This document shows, in pieces, positions 18,896-29,739 of a stretch of DNA of 64,000 bases. The notes beneath the pieces are model-generated. The model was not told the DNA's origin, searched no databases, and was given only the letters and a program-made list of their open reading frames with translations. The stretch comes from Pseudomonas purpurea. GTDB taxonomy: Bacteria; Pseudomonadota; Gammaproteobacteria; Pseudomonadales; Pseudomonadaceae. The translations under genes were made by a program, and so were the position numbers. Numbering within the stretch: position 1 is the first letter of the stretch; each line of letters opens with the position of its first letter. The DNA is taken from the NCBI RefSeq assembly GCF_039908635.1, contig NZ_CP150918.1:4356001-4420000 (forward strand), in the 5' to 3' direction.

Positions 18896-20404
18896 ATGCG
18901 TATCCACGTCAGCTTCATCGACCGCGTCGGCATCACCCAGGAAGTCCTGGCCTTGCTCGGTGGGCGCAATCTCAACCTGGATGCCGTGGAAATGGTTCCG
19001 CCCAACGTCTACATCGACGCCCCGACCCTCAGCCCCCAGGTGCTCGAAGAACTGCGCGATGCGTTGTTCAGCGTACATGGCGTGCAAGCGGTGACGGTGG
19101 TCGACATCCTTCCCGGTCAACGTCGACACTTGCAACTCGACGCTCTGCTCGCCGCGATGACCGACCCGGTGCTGGCCCTCGACAGCGCCGGCAACGTGTT
19201 GCTGGCCAACCCGGCGCTGATCACCTTGTATGGCCGCGAGCCGGCCGGGGAAAGCGTCGCCGAACTGTTCGCCGACCCGACGTTGCTGGATACCTTGCTG
19301 GAACAGGGCTTTCGCTTGCCGTTGCGCGAAATCACCCTCAACGGCCAGACCTTGCTGCTGGACGCCACGCCGATTACCGACGCCGGTGCCCTGCTGACCC
19401 TGTATCAACCCAACCGCATCGGCGAGCAACTGTCGGCATTGCACCACGATCACGCCGAAGGGTTTGATGCACTGCTCGGCGAATCTGCCGCCATCCGCAC
19501 CCTCAAGGCCCGTGCGCAACGGGTGGCGGCGCTGGATGCGCCGCTGCTGATCCAGGGCGAAACTGGCACCGGCAAAGAACTGGTGGCCCGCGCCTGCCAC
19601 GCCATCAGTGCCCGGCACAGTGCGCCGTTCCTGGCATTGAACTGTGCGGCATTGCCGGAGAACCTCGCCGAAAGCGAACTGTTCGGCTATGCCCCCGGCG
19701 CCTTCACCGGCGCACAACGCGGCGGTAAACCGGGGCTGATGGAGCTGGCTAACCAGGGCACGGTGTTTCTCGACGAGATCGGCGAAATGTCGCCGTACTT
19801 GCAGGCCAAACTGCTGCGCTTCCTCAATGACGGCAGCTTCCGGCGCGTGGGCGGCGACCGTGAGGTCAAGGTCAACGTGCGGATCCTCAGTGCAACCCAC
19901 CGTGACCTGGAAAAAATGGTCAGCGAAGGCACCTTTCGCGAAGACCTGTTCTATCGCCTCAACGTGCTCAACGTCGCCGTGCCGCCGCTGCGCGAACGCG
20001 GCCAGGACATCCTGTTGCTGGCGCGCTACTTCATGCAGCAGGCCTGCGCGCAAATCCAGCGCCCGGTCTGTCGTCTGGCGCCCGGCACCTACCCGGCCCT
20101 GCTCGGTAACCGCTGGCCGGGGAATGTGCGGCAATTGCAGAACGTGATCTTCCGCGCCGCCGCCATTTGTGAAAGCAGCCTGGTGGACATCGGTGACCTG
20201 GACATCGCCGGCACCTCCGTAGCGCGCCAGAGCGACACCGACGTCGACAGCCTCGAACAAGCCATGGAAGCCTTCGAGAAGACCCTGCTGGAAAAGCTCT
20301 ACGTCAACTACCCCTCGACCCGCCAACTGGCCAGCCGCCTGCAAACCTCCCACACCGCCATCGCCCACCGATTGCGCAAGTACGGGATTCCCGGCAAGGC
20401 CTGA
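18896..20404 (+). CDS. gcsR: TyrR-like sigma-54-dependent activator of the glycine cleavage operon
   Basis: A 502-residue enhancer-binding protein: an N-terminal ACT domain (about 1-75, MRIHVSFIDRVGITQEVLALL), PAS domain (about 80-185), AAA+ domain with Walker A GETGTGKE (about 222), an intact GAFTGA loop for sigma-54 contact and the FLDEIGEMSPYLQAKLLRFL Walker B region, and a TyrR-type C-terminal helix-turn-helix (STRQLASRLQTSHTAIAHRLRKYGI). It lies directly upstream of gcvH-gcvP-sdaA-gcvT, as does P. aeruginosa GcsR (PA2449), which activates that operon in response to glycine. Three matching sites and a sigma-54 promoter lie between them. Confidence 0.92.
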   Translation: MRIHVSFIDRVGITQEVLALLGGRNLNLDAVEMVPPNVYIDAPTLSPQVLEELRDALFSVHGVQAVTVVDILPGQRRHLQLDALLAAMTDPVLALDSAGNVLLANPALITLYGREPAGESVAELFADPTLLDTLLEQGFRLPLREITLNGQTLLLDATPITDAGALLTLYQPNRIGEQLSALHHDHAEGFDALLGESAAIRTLKARAQRVAALDAPLLIQGETGTGKELVARACHAISARHSAPFLALNCAALPENLAESELFGYAPGAFTGAQRGGKPGLMELANQGTVFLDEIGEMSPYLQAKLLRFLNDGSFRRVGGDREVKVNVRILSATHRDLEKMVSEGTFREDLFYRLNVLNVAVPPLRERGQDILLLARYFMQQACAQIQRPVCRLAPGTYPALLGNRWPGNVRQLQNVIFRAAAICESSLVDIGDLDIAGTSVARQSDTDVDSLEQAMEAFEKTLLEKLYVNYPSTRQLASRLQTSHTAIAHRLRKYGIPGKA

Positions 20405-20410
20405 AATCGC

Positions 20411-20505
20411 CATCGCGAGCAAGCTCGCTCCCACAGGGGATTTCCGGTGATCACATAATGTGTGACCGATGCAAACCAGTGTGGGAGCGAGCTTGTTCGC
20501 GATGA
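20411..20505. repeat. REP pair
   Basis: Inverted REP copies immediately after gcsR, with AAGCTCGCTCCCACAGG and GTGGGAGCGAGCTTG arms. With the sites below this accounts for most of the 429-base gcsR-gcvH gap. Confidence 0.85.
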
Positions 20506-20573
20506 GGCCCTGCGCCGCACCACAAAACTCACCCAATCAAAACCGACCTCCATCTGTACTGAAAGCGCTACAG

Positions 20574-20591
20574 CGGAACGATTTCGCTACA
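20574..20591. promoter_or_regulatory. GcsR-type site 1
   Basis: CGGAACG-ATTT-CGCTACA agrees with the reverse of the reported GcsR site TGTAACG-N4-CGTTCCG at all but one arm position. Confidence 0.75.
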
Positions 20592-20595
20592 CAGC

Positions 20596-20613
20596 CGTTT
20601 CGCCTGCGCTACG
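20596..20613. promoter_or_regulatory. GcsR-type site 2
   Basis: CGTTTCG-CCTG-CGCTACG is a weaker copy of the same 7-4-7 architecture, 22 bases after site 1, about two helical turns, so both lie on the same face. Confidence 0.6.
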
Positions 20614-20654
20614 CAAGGCTTTGATCCCCATCGTCTTTTCTCCTCGCCCCGAGC

Positions 20655-20672
20655 TGTAGCGTTTTCGCTACA
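20655..20672. promoter_or_regulatory. GcsR-type site 3 (perfect dyad)
   Basis: TGTAGCG-TTTT-CGCTACA is a perfect inverted repeat with the 4-base spacer, 59 bases after site 2 and about 65 bases before the sigma-54 -24 element. Confidence 0.75.
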
Positions 20673-20735
20673 ACCATGTCACTGACATCTTCCTGAGAAA
20701 CAATTAACTCGTTGATTTATAACGAATAAAAAACA

Positions 20736-20751
20736 TTGGCCGCGTTTTTGC
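20736..20751 (+). promoter_or_regulatory. Sigma-54 promoter of the gcv operon
   Basis: TTGGCCGCGTTTTTGC has the invariant GG and GC dinucleotides 12 bases apart, as in TTGGCACG-N4-TTGC. It lies 82 bases before the gcvH ATG and downstream of the GcsR-type sites. Confidence 0.85.
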
Positions 20752-20833
20752 TATGTCTTTATCCATAACAGCTCTGCCCTGCACGAGCATTCAATCGCGT
20801 CCACCAGACGAATCTGGCCCCCGAGGAGTTTCC

Positions 20834-21217
20834 ATGAGCGAGTTGCGTTTTACTGAAGATCACGAATGGCTGCGCACCGAAGCTGACGGCAGCGTGACAG
20901 TCGGCATCACCGCCTTCGCACAGAACGCCCTGGGCGACGTGGTGTATGTGCAACTGCCGGAATTGCAGGCCTATGAGCAAGGCGCAGAAGCCGCCACCGT
21001 TGAATCGGTAAAAGCCGCCAGCGGCGTGTACATGCCGCTGACCGGTGAAGTGGTCGAAACCAACTCGGCGCTCGAAGGCAACCCGGAGCTGGTCAATGAA
21101 GCGCCGCTGGGCGAAGGCTGGTTCTTCCGCTTCATCCCGGCCGATGCCGCCGCTGTCGGCCAACTGCTGGATCAGGACGCCTACGACCGCCTGATCAAAG
21201 CCCAAGCCGAAGCCTGA
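20834..21217 (+). CDS. gcvH: Glycine cleavage system H protein
   Basis: A 127-residue lipoyl carrier that shuttles the aminomethyl group from GcvP to GcvT. The lipoyl-attachment segment [16 protein letters not shown] places the modified Lys at residue 60. The ATG at 20834 follows GAGGAG; a longer in-frame ATG at 20756 would lie at or before the expected transcription start of the sigma-54 promoter and is rejected. First gene of the gcs operon, 11 bases before gcvP. Confidence 0.96.
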   Translation: MSELRFTEDHEWLRTEADGSVTVGITAFAQNALGDVVYVQLPELQAYEQGAEAATVESVKAASGVYMPLTGEVVETNSALEGNPELVNEAPLGEGWFFRFIPADAAAVGQLLDQDAYDRLIKAQAEA

Positions 21218-21228
21218 GGAGCGCCGAC

Positions 21229-24096
21229 ATGACCCAAGTACCTCCTGTTTCTGTAAGTGTGAGCACCGCCAACGAATTCATCGCGCGTCACATCGGCCCG
21301 CGTTCAGGCGACGAGCAAGCCATGCTCAACAGCCTGGGCTTTGATTCCCTGGAAGCCCTGAGCGCCAGCGTCATTCCCGACAGCATCAAAGGCACCAGCG
21401 TGCTGGACCTCGGCGCTGGCCTGAGCGAAGCCGACGCACTGGCGTCGATCAAAGCCATCGCCGCCAAGAACCAACTGTTCAAGACCTACATCGGCCAGGG
21501 CTACTACAACTGCCACACGCCGTCGCCGATCCTGCGCAACCTGCTGGAAAACCCGGCCTGGTACACCGCGTACACCCCGTACCAGCCAGAAATTTCCCAG
21601 GGCCGCCTCGAAGCACTGCTGAATTTCCAGACCCTGATCAGCGACCTCTCCGGCCTGCCGATCGCCAACGCCTCCCTGCTCGACGAAGCCACCGCCGCTG
21701 CCGAAGCCATGACCTTCTGCAAACGCCTGAGCAAGAACAAAAGCAGCCATGCGTTCTTCGCCTCCATCCATTGCCACCCGCAAACCCTCGACGTGCTGCG
21801 CACCCGTGCCGAGCCGTTGGGCATTGACGTGGTGGTCGGCGACGAGCGTGAACTGACTGATGTCAGCACCTACTTCGGTGCCCTGCTGCAATACCCGGCG
21901 AGCAATGGTGACCTGTTCGATTACCGCGAACTGACCGAACGCTTCCACGCCGCCAACGCGCTGGTGGCCGTGGCCGCCGACCTGCTGGCCCTGACCGTGC
22001 TGACCCCGCCGGGCGAGTTCGGTGCCGACGTGGCCATCGGCAGCGCCCAACGCTTCGGCGTCCCGCTGGGCTTCGGTGGCCCACACGCGGCGTACTTTTC
22101 CACCAAAGATGCGTTCAAGCGTGACATGCCGGGCCGTCTGGTCGGTGTCTCCGTGGACCGCTTCGGCAAGCCGGCCTTGCGTCTGGCCATGCAAACCCGC
22201 GAGCAACATATCCGCCGCGAGAAAGCCACCAGCAACATCTGCACCGCCCAAGTGCTGCTGGCCAACATCGCCAGCATGTACGCCGTGTACCACGGCCCTA
22301 AAGGCCTGACGCAGATCGCCAACCGCATTCATCACCTGACCGCGATCCTCGCCAAAGGCTTGAGCGCATTGGGCGTTGCGGTTGAGCAAGCAAGCTTCTT
22401 CGACACCCTGACCCTGAACACTGGCGTGCAAACCGCTGCGCTGCACGACAAGGCCCGCGCCCAGCGCATCAACCTGCGTGTGGTAGAGGGTGAACGACTG
22501 GGCCTGTCCCTCGACGAAACCACGTCGCAAGCTGATGTGGAAACCCTCTGGGCCTTGCTGGCCGACGGCAAAACACTGCCGGACTTCGCCGCCCTCGCCG
22601 CCTCCGTTCAACGCACAATCCCGGCCGCGCTGGTGCGCCAATCGCCGATCCTCAGCCACCCGGTATTCAACCGTTATCACTCGGAAACCGAGCTGATGCG
22701 CTACCTGCGCAAGCTCGCCGACAAGGACCTGGCCCTGGATCGCACCATGATCCCGCTGGGTTCGTGCACCATGAAACTCAACGCCGCCAGCGAAATGATC
22801 CCGGTGACCTGGGCCGAATTCGGCGCCCTGCACCCGTTCGCCCCGACCGAGCAAAGCGCCGGTTACCAGCAACTGACCGATGAACTGGAAGCGATGCTCT
22901 GCGCTGCCACCGGTTACGACGCGATCTCGCTGCAACCGAACGCCGGTTCCCAAGGTGAATACGCTGGCTTGTTGGCGATCCGTGCCTATCACCAGAGCCG
23001 TGGCGAAGAGCGCCGCGACATCTGCCTGATCCCATCCTCGGCCCACGGCACCAACCCGGCCACCGCCAACATGGCTGGCATGCGAGTGGTCGTGACCGCT
23101 TGCGACGCACGCGGCAACGTCGACATCGAAGACCTGCGCGCCAAAGCCATCGAGCACCGCGAACACCTCGCCGCGCTGATGATCACTTACCCCTCGACCC
23201 ACGGTGTGTTCGAAGAAAGCATCCGCGAAATCTGCGGGATCATTCATGACAACGGCGGCCAGGTGTACATCGACGGCGCCAACATGAACGCCATGGTCGG
23301 CCTGTGCGCACCAGGCAAGTTCGGCGGCGACGTGTCCCACCTGAACCTGCACAAAACCTTCTGCATCCCCCACGGCGGTGGCGGCCCGGGCGTCGGCCCG
23401 ATTGGCGTGAAATCCCACCTGACGCCGTTCCTGCCGGGGCACGGCACCATGGCGCGCAAGGAAGGCGCGGTCTGCGCGGCACCGTTCGGCAGCGCGAGCA
23501 TTCTGCCGATCACCTGGATGTACATTCGGATGATGGGCGGCGCGGGCCTCAAGCGTGCTTCGCAACTGGCGATCCTGAATGCCAACTACATCTCCCGTCG
23601 CCTTGAAGAGCACTACCCGGTTCTGTACACCGGCAGCAACGGCCTGGTGGCGCACGAATGCATCCTCGACCTGCGTCCGTTGAAAGACAGCAGCGGCATC
23701 AGCGTCGATGACGTCGCCAAGCGCCTGATCGACTTCGGTTTCCACGCCCCGACCATGTCGTTCCCGGTGGCCGGCACGCTGATGATCGAGCCGACCGAAA
23801 GTGAATCAAAAGAAGAGCTGGACCGCTTCTGCGACGCCATGATCCGCATCCGCGAAGAAATCCGCGCGGTGGAAAACGGCACGCTGGACAAGGACGACAA
23901 CCCGCTGAAAAACGCCCCGCACACCGCGGCGGAAATCGTCGGCGAGTGGAGCCATCCCTACAGCCGTGAGCAAGCGGTGTATCCGGTGGCGTCGCTGATC
24001 GAAGCCAAGTACTGGCCACCGGTCGGCCGGGTCGACAACGTGTTTGGCGACCGCAACCTGATCTGCGCCTGCCCGTCGATCGAAAGCTACGCTTAA
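21229..24096 (+). CDS. gcvP: Glycine dehydrogenase (decarboxylating), P protein
   Basis: A 955-residue PLP enzyme that decarboxylates glycine and loads the remaining aminomethyl group on GcvH. It is a single-chain P protein with both halves: N-terminal [22 protein letters not shown] and C-terminal half with the PLP-lysine motif [20 protein letters not shown] (about residue 705). The length is usual for proteobacterial GcvP. Downstream, where P. aeruginosa has glyA2, there is only a GC hairpin and a REP pair before sdaA. Confidence 0.97.
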   Translation: MTQVPPVSVSVSTANEFIARHIGPRSGDEQAMLNSLGFDSLEALSASVIPDSIKGTSVLDLGAGLSEADALASIKAIAAKNQLFKTYIGQGYYNCHTPSPILRNLLENPAWYTAYTPYQPEISQGRLEALLNFQTLISDLSGLPIANASLLDEATAAAEAMTFCKRLSKNKSSHAFFASIHCHPQTLDVLRTRAEPLGIDVVVGDERELTDVSTYFGALLQYPASNGDLFDYRELTERFHAANALVAVAADLLALTVLTPPGEFGADVAIGSAQRFGVPLGFGGPHAAYFSTKDAFKRDMPGRLVGVSVDRFGKPALRLAMQTREQHIRREKATSNICTAQVLLANIASMYAVYHGPKGLTQIANRIHHLTAILAKGLSALGVAVEQASFFDTLTLNTGVQTAALHDKARAQRINLRVVEGERLGLSLDETTSQADVETLWALLADGKTLPDFAALAASVQRTIPAALVRQSPILSHPVFNRYHSETELMRYLRKLADKDLALDRTMIPLGSCTMKLNAASEMIPVTWAEFGALHPFAPTEQSAGYQQLTDELEAMLCAATGYDAISLQPNAGSQGEYAGLLAIRAYHQSRGEERRDICLIPSSAHGTNPATANMAGMRVVVTACDARGNVDIEDLRAKAIEHREHLAALMITYPSTHGVFEESIREICGIIHDNGGQVYIDGANMNAMVGLCAPGKFGGDVSHLNLHKTFCIPHGGGGPGVGPIGVKSHLTPFLPGHGTMARKEGAVCAAPFGSASILPITWMYIRMMGGAGLKRASQLAILNANYISRRLEEHYPVLYTGSNGLVAHECILDLRPLKDSSGISVDDVAKRLIDFGFHAPTMSFPVAGTLMIEPTESESKEELDRFCDAMIRIREEIRAVENGTLDKDDNPLKNAPHTAAEIVGEWSHPYSREQAVYPVASLIEAKYWPPVGRVDNVFGDRNLICACPSIESYA

Positions 24097-24102
24097 AAAT
24101 GT

Positions 24103-24130
24103 GGGGGGCGGGTTCGCTCGCCCCCTCTTT
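24103..24130 (+). terminator. Weak terminator or attenuator after gcvP
   Basis: GGGGGCG and CGCCCCC form a seven-pair GC stem around a short loop, followed only by TCTTT. It may partly stop transcription between gcvP and sdaA. Confidence 0.5.
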
Positions 24131-24149
24131 CAAGAACAACACAAAACCT

Positions 24150-24242
24150 TGTGGGAGCGAGCTTGCTCGCGATAGCGGTCTTTCAGTCGACATTGATGGT
24201 GAAAGTCAGTCCGCTTTCGCGAGCAGGCTCGCTCCCACAGGG
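24150..24242. repeat. REP pair between gcvP and sdaA
   Basis: Inverted GTGGGAGCGAGCTTGC and complement arms. It sits at the place of glyA2 in the P. aeruginosa operon. Confidence 0.85.
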
Positions 24243-24299
24243 GATCTACGCCTTGCACCAGCCTCAGTCACTCCTATAACAAGAAACCGGAGAACAACC

Positions 24300-25676
<1,377 letters not shown>

Positions 25677-25716
25677 TCACTGATTTTTCTTCTCTCTTGC
25701 GGGAGAGAACGTAACT

Positions 25717-25758
25717 AGCCCCCTCTCCCTCCAGGAGAGGGCTGGGGTGAGGGGCTTT
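25717..25758 (+). repeat. Palindromic CCCTCTCC repeat, possible terminator
   Basis: CCCTCTCC and GGAGAGGG pair around a CTCCA-type loop, followed by GGTGAGGGGCTTTT whose GGGGCT can also pair with AGCCCC at 25717. This repeat type recurs in many proteobacterial genomes. It lies between sdaA and gcvT. Confidence 0.6.
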
Positions 25759-25795
25759 TATCCTGATCCCGAACCACATTTTCAAGGAGCTACGC

Positions 25796-26920
25796 ATGTC
25801 CACCGAACAACTGTCGAAAACCCCGCTCCACGCACTGCACCTCGAACTCGGCGCCCGCATGGTGCCGTTCGCCGGCTACGACATGCCGGTGCAATACCCG
25901 CTCGGTGTGATGAAAGAGCACCAGCACACCCGTGATCAAGCCGGGTTGTTCGATGTCTCGCACATGGGCCAGATCCGCCTGACCGGCGCCAATGCCGCCA
26001 AGGCTCTGGAAACCCTGGTTCCGGTGGACATCATCGACCTGCCGGTGGGCATGCAGCGCTATGCAATGTTCACCAACGAAAGTGGTGGCATCCTCGACGA
26101 CCTGATGGTCGCCAACCTGGGCAATGATGAACTGTTCCTGGTGGTCAACGCCGCCTGCAAGGATCAGGACCTGGCGCACCTGCGCCAGCACATTGGCGCT
26201 CAGTGCAGCATCGAGCCCTTGTTTGAAGAACGCGCCCTGCTCGCCCTGCAAGGCCCGGCAGCGGTCACCGTGCTCGCGCGCCTCGCACCTACAGTGGCGA
26301 AGATGACATTCATGCAGTTCGCCCGCGTGACACTGCTGGGCGTCGACTGCTTCGTCAGCCGTTCGGGCTACACCGGCGAAGACGGTTTCGAAATTTCCGT
26401 ACCGGCCGCCAACGCCGAAGCCCTGGCCCGCGCCTTGCTGGCCGAGCCTGAAGTCGCCGCCATCGGCCTTGGCGCCCGTGACTCGCTGCGCCTGGAAGCC
26501 GGCCTGTGCCTCTATGGCCACGACATGAACACCGAGACCACACCGATTGAAGCCAGCCTGCTGTGGGCCATCTCCAAGCCACGTCGCGCCGATGGCGCAC
26601 GCGCCGGAGGCTTCCCGGGTGCCGAAACCGTGTTCGCCCAGCAACAGAGCGGTGTCAGCCGCAAACGCGTCGGTTTGCTGCCGCAGGAACGCACACCGGT
26701 GCGTGAAGGCGCAGAAATCGTCAACGAAGCGGGTGAAATCATCGGCACCGTGTGCAGTGGCGGCTTCGGGCCGACCCTGGGCGGTCCTTTGGCCATGGGT
26801 TACCTCAACAGTGCCTACATGGCACTGGATACCCAAGTTTGGGCAATAGTACGTGGGAAAAAGGTGCCTTTGCTTGTAAGCAAAATGCCATTTGTTCCAC
26901 AACGCTACTATCGTGGTTGA
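25796..26920 (+). CDS. gcvT: Glycine cleavage system aminomethyltransferase, T protein
   Basis: A 374-residue folate enzyme releasing ammonia and transferring the methylene unit from GcvH to tetrahydrofolate. Hallmarks are HLELGARMVPFAGYDMPVQYPLGVMKEH, GLFDVSHMGQIRL, YTGEDGFEISV and LGARDSLRLEAGLCLYGHDM. AAGGAG precedes the ATG. Last gene of the GcsR-controlled operon. Confidence 0.96.
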   Translation: MSTEQLSKTPLHALHLELGARMVPFAGYDMPVQYPLGVMKEHQHTRDQAGLFDVSHMGQIRLTGANAAKALETLVPVDIIDLPVGMQRYAMFTNESGGILDDLMVANLGNDELFLVVNAACKDQDLAHLRQHIGAQCSIEPLFEERALLALQGPAAVTVLARLAPTVAKMTFMQFARVTLLGVDCFVSRSGYTGEDGFEISVPAANAEALARALLAEPEVAAIGLGARDSLRLEAGLCLYGHDMNTETTPIEASLLWAISKPRRADGARAGGFPGAETVFAQQQSGVSRKRVGLLPQERTPVREGAEIVNEAGEIIGTVCSGGFGPTLGGPLAMGYLNSAYMALDTQVWAIVRGKKVPLLVSKMPFVPQRYYRG

Positions 26921-27312
26921 TTGACTGTTTCTATACGTAACGCGGTTGCGTTAAGCGTGCACTAATCTGTAACGCAACCGCCATAAAACAGTGCGCCGTT
27001 TCGAATATGAACCTTACTTATAACGATCGAAAACAACTGAACAACGCTATCGAATAAGCCCGCTCTAACGGACTCACCAAGTACCCGTAACCCGAGTAAA
27101 ACCGGGGCTTCGCGGGGGCTTGTTTTTTCTCCCGTAGTTGGCGTAAAGTTTGTTCACTGTGTTTGCATGGGTCGCTTGGAATCGTGACCTGGGCAGTAGC
27201 CAACAAGTTTGCTACAACCCGTTCGACGTCTTTCTACTTTCCTGCAACCAGCCCCAGTACTCTTTCATGAGAAAGAGGCTGTCATCAATTTTTGCGTCAA
27301 AGGAAATAAGAA
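26921..27312. other. gcvT-csp intergenic region with inverted repeats and cold-shock leader
   Basis: No supported gene in 392 bases. It contains a 12-base perfect inverted repeat (GCGGTTGCGTTA at 26942-26953, TAACGCAACCGC at 26970-26981, 16-base loop), then a possible long stem AAGCCCGC/GCGGGGGCTT (27056-27121) followed by six T, and finally the likely long leader of the cold-shock gene with a CTCTTTC/GAAAGAG hairpin at 27259-27276. The T-run structure could end the gcv transcript or a small RNA. Confidence 0.55.
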
Positions 27313-27525
27313 ATGTCCCAACGTCAGAGCGGCACCGTCAAGTGGTTTAACGACGAGAAAGGTTTTGGTTTTATCACTCCAGAAAGCGGCCCGGATCTGT
27401 TCGTGCATTTCCGTGCCATTCAAGGCAACGGCTTCAAGAGCCTGAAAGAAGGCCAGAAAGTCACCTTCATCGCTGTGCAGGGCCAAAAAGGCATGCAGGC
27501 TGACGAAGTACAAGCAGAAGGCTGA
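27313..27525 (+). CDS. CspA-family cold-shock protein
   Basis: A 70-residue single cold-shock domain protein, an RNA chaperone. RNP1 (KGFGFI) and RNP2 (LFVHFRAI) are intact in [28 protein letters not shown] long untranslated leader is likely, as is usual for csp genes. A strong terminator follows. Confidence 0.96.
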
Positions 27526-27540
27526 TCTTCTGCGACAAAA

Positions 27541-27571
27541 AGCCCCTGATGCTGACATCAGGGGCTTTTTT
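27541..27571 (+). terminator. Rho-independent terminator after csp
   Basis: AGCCCCTGATG, loop CTGA, CATCAGGGGCT, then a run of T: an 11-pair perfect stem. Confidence 0.95.
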
Positions 27572-27620
27572 ATGCGCGTTATTCCGTAAAATGGCTTCTT
27601 TTTTCTCCGAGAGCCGTGCC

Positions 27621-28109
27621 ATGTCGAAACACCTGCTCACCCCCCAGGGCGAATTTCCCGTCGCCGGCCTGGGTCGTCGCCTGGCCGCGATGTTCTATGA
27701 CTTCCTGCTGTGCACCGCCCTGCTGATCGTGACGGGCGGCCTCTACAAGATGGTGCAGATGGCAATCCTTGGCGAAGAGAGAATGCGCACCATGACCGAC
27801 GCGGGCGCACTGGACGGCGATCCACTGTTCTCGACCATCCTGCTGTTTGTACTGTTTGGGTTCTTCGCCAGGTTCTGGACCTGGTCAGGGCAGACGCTGG
27901 GCATGCAGGTGTGGTGCATCCGCGTCCAGAACGCCGACGGCTCGGCCATCAGCCTGTGGCAGGCGCTGCTGCGCTTTGTGGTGTCGATCGCTTCCCTGCT
28001 GTGCGCAGGCCTGGGCTTTTTCTGGATGCTCTTCGACAAACAGAAACGCAGCTGGCACGACATCTATTCCGACAGCCAACTGGTACGGATCCCGAAGAAG
28101 AAAAAATAA
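27621..28109 (+). CDS. RDD family membrane protein
   Basis: A 162-residue protein with about three to four membrane helices: LAAMFYDFLLCTALLIVTGGLY with the Arg/Asp positions of the RDD domain (GRRLAAMFYDFLL), ILLFVLFGFFARFW, and LLRFVVSIASLLCAGLGFFWMLF, ending KRSWHDIYSDSQLVRIPKKKK. The RDD motif and the WHD...D segment are typical. Function of the family is not settled, possibly transport. The ATG 27621 start leaves out an upstream frame that overlaps the csp terminator. Confidence 0.88.
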   Translation: MSKHLLTPQGEFPVAGLGRRLAAMFYDFLLCTALLIVTGGLYKMVQMAILGEERMRTMTDAGALDGDPLFSTILLFVLFGFFARFWTWSGQTLGMQVWCIRVQNADGSAISLWQALLRFVVSIASLLCAGLGFFWMLFDKQKRSWHDIYSDSQLVRIPKKKK

Positions 28110-28128
28110 TCCGCCTCAACGCCGAACT

Positions 28129-28263
28129 CTGTGGCGAGGGAGCTTGCTCCCGCTCGACAGCGCAGCAGTCGCAAAATTTTGCAATGCGCCTTTGACTGAC
28201 AAACCGAGTCAGCGGGTTTAGGGGCCGCTCCGCGCTCCAGCGGGAGCAAGCTCCCTCGCCGCA
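28129..28263. repeat. REP pair (GGCGAGGG variant)
   Basis: Inverted repeats between the convergent RDD and nadA genes. Confidence 0.8.
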
Positions 28264-28270
28264 GAAGCGA

Positions 28271-29329
28271 TCAGGCGTTACCTGCCAGTTTCATCCGCGC
28301 TGCCGCCGTGAAGTCGAGCATGCGCTTGAGCGGGCGAATCGCCTGCGGGATCAAGGCCGGGTCGACAAAAATCTCGCCCGAGCCCTCACGCAGGCACTGC
28401 AGTGTGCGCTCAAGGGTGTTCATCGCCATCCATGGGCAATGCGCGCAACTGCGGCACGCCGCGCCATTACCGGCGGTTGGCGCCTCGATAAAGACCTTGT
28501 CCGGGCACAGCTGCTGCATTTTGTAGAAAATGCCGCGGTCGGTGGCCACGATCAGGGTTTTGTTCGGCAGGCTTTGCGCAGCGGCGATCAACTGACTGGT
28601 AGAGCCTACCGCGTCAGCCAACTCGATCACCGCCGTCGGCGACTCCGGGTGCACCAGGATGGCGGCATCCGGGTACAGCGCTTTCATGTCTTCCAGCTGC
28701 TTGGCCTTGAACTCTTCGTGAACGATGCAGGCACCGTCCCAGAGCAGCATGTCAGCACCGGTCTTGCGCTGAATGTAAGTGCCCAGGTGCTTGTCCGGCC
28801 CCCAGATGATCGTCTCGCCGTTATCCATCAGGCTTTCGACAATCTCCAGCGCGCAGCTGGATGTCACCACCCAATCCGCCCGCGCCTTCACCGCCGCCGA
28901 GGTATTGGCATACACCACCACCGTGCGCTCGGGGTGCTGATCGCAAAACGCCGAGAACTCCTCCACCGGGCAACCCAGGTCCAGCGAGCAGGTCGCTTCC
29001 AGGGTCGGCATCAGCACACGTTTTTCGGGGTTGAGGATCTTGGCGGTTTCCCCCATGAACTTCACGCCGGCGACCACAACAGTCTTGGCCGGGTGAGCAT
29101 TGCCGAAGCGAGCCATTTCCAGAGAATCGGAAACGCAGCCACCGGTTTCTTCGGCCAGGGCCTGAATGATCGGGTCGCAATAGAAGTGGGCAACCAGCAC
29201 CGCGTCCTGAGCCTTGAGCTCGGCGGCGATGGCAGCGCGGTAATGAGCCTGCTCTTCGGCACTCAGCGGCTTGGGCTGCTTGGCGTCGAGGTGGGCTTGT
29301 ACCAGAAGGCGTTCGGAAATTTGCGTCAT
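28271..29329 (-). CDS. nadA: Quinolinate synthase A
   Basis: A 352-residue 4Fe-4S enzyme condensing iminoaspartate and dihydroxyacetone phosphate in NAD synthesis. Motifs include [69 protein letters not shown] and the C-terminal Cys cluster [15 protein letters not shown]. The start [15 protein letters not shown] at 29329 gives the length expected for Pseudomonas NadA; the longer frame upstream is unsupported. Its 5' side faces the tRNA-Lys terminator. Confidence 0.96.
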   Translation of the reverse strand: MTQISERLLVQAHLDAKQPKPLSAEEQAHYRAAIAAELKAQDAVLVAHFYCDPIIQALAEETGGCVSDSLEMARFGNAHPAKTVVVAGVKFMGETAKILNPEKRVLMPTLEATCSLDLGCPVEEFSAFCDQHPERTVVVYANTSAAVKARADWVVTSSCALEIVESLMDNGETIIWGPDKHLGTYIQRKTGADMLLWDGACIVHEEFKAKQLEDMKALYPDAAILVHPESPTAVIELADAVGSTSQLIAAAQSLPNKTLIVATDRGIFYKMQQLCPDKVFIEAPTAGNGAACRSCAHCPWMAMNTLERTLQCLREGSGEIFVDPALIPQAIRPLKRMLDFTAAARMKLAGNA

Positions 29330-29540
29330 GATCGCAAGACCTGCGGGCGCTTTCGCGCGAAAGTCGAGTATACACCCGGCTCCGGACCACTCAGGGTACC
29401 GCCGGGAGAGTGAGTATTCATCAGGCACAGACAGCGTTGAAGCTGCGCAAGGCTACAGAATATCCCTCGGATGCAAAAGATCATTCTGACCTGCGTCACG
29501 CGATGGAACAGCCGGTTTGAGCCAGGCTCAAATCGAAGGC

Positions 29541-29588
29541 AAAAAAAAACCCGGAAATCCTCACTTACGTGGGCCTTCCGGATTTTCT
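29541..29588 (-). terminator. Terminator of the tRNA-Lys transcript
   Basis: On the minus strand, AATCCGGAA and TTTCCGGG pair across a loop and are followed by a run of nine or more T. It lies just downstream of the tRNA. Confidence 0.85.
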
Positions 29589-29601
29589 AAACCGCCAAAA
29601 A

Positions 29602-29677
29602 TGGTGGGTCGTGTGGGATTCGAACCTACGACCAATTGGTTAAAAGCCAACTGCTCTACCAACTGAGCTAACGACCC
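29602..29677 (-). tRNA. tRNA-Lys (anticodon TTT)
   Basis: A full cloverleaf on the minus strand: acceptor GGGTCGT/ACGACCC, D arm AGCTCAGTTGGTAGAGC, anticodon loop CTTTTAA, T arm with GGTTCGAATCC, and an encoded CCA end at 29602-29604. In P. aeruginosa the queC-linked tRNA-Lys is a known attachment site for integrative elements; here no integrase or element is adjacent. Confidence 0.98.
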
Positions 29678-29693
29678 GCTGTGTGGTGCGCGT

Positions 29694-29721
29694 ATAATAC
29701 TGATTTTTAAGGACTATTCAA
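29694..29721 (-). promoter_or_regulatory. Promoter of tRNA-Lys
   Basis: On the minus strand TTGAAT, a 16-base spacer and TATTAT, followed by a GC-rich stretch (ACGCGC) before the tRNA 5' end. It is a plausible sigma-70 promoter with a stringent-type discriminator. Confidence 0.6.
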
Positions 29722-29739
29722 CACCTAATTTAAAATAAA

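Noticed and set aside
18803..20536. Minus-strand open frame antisense to gcsR (577 codons)
   Set aside because: It starts in a REP region and mirrors gcsR; no domain seen.
21304..23745. Long minus-strand open frame inside gcvP (813 codons)
   Set aside because: Antisense shadow of a complete gcvP; no family resemblance or ribosome-binding site.
24150..24242. CRISPR-like repeats
   Set aside because: The repeats are inverted pairs of REP elements with irregular spacing, not direct repeats with uniform spacers, and no cas genes are present.
28439..29413. Plus-strand open frame antisense to nadA (324 codons)
   Set aside because: Shadow frame; nadA is complete on the minus strand.
29602..29677. 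Integrated element at tRNA-Lys
   Set aside because: No integrase, no direct repeat of the tRNA end, and housekeeping genes on both sides.
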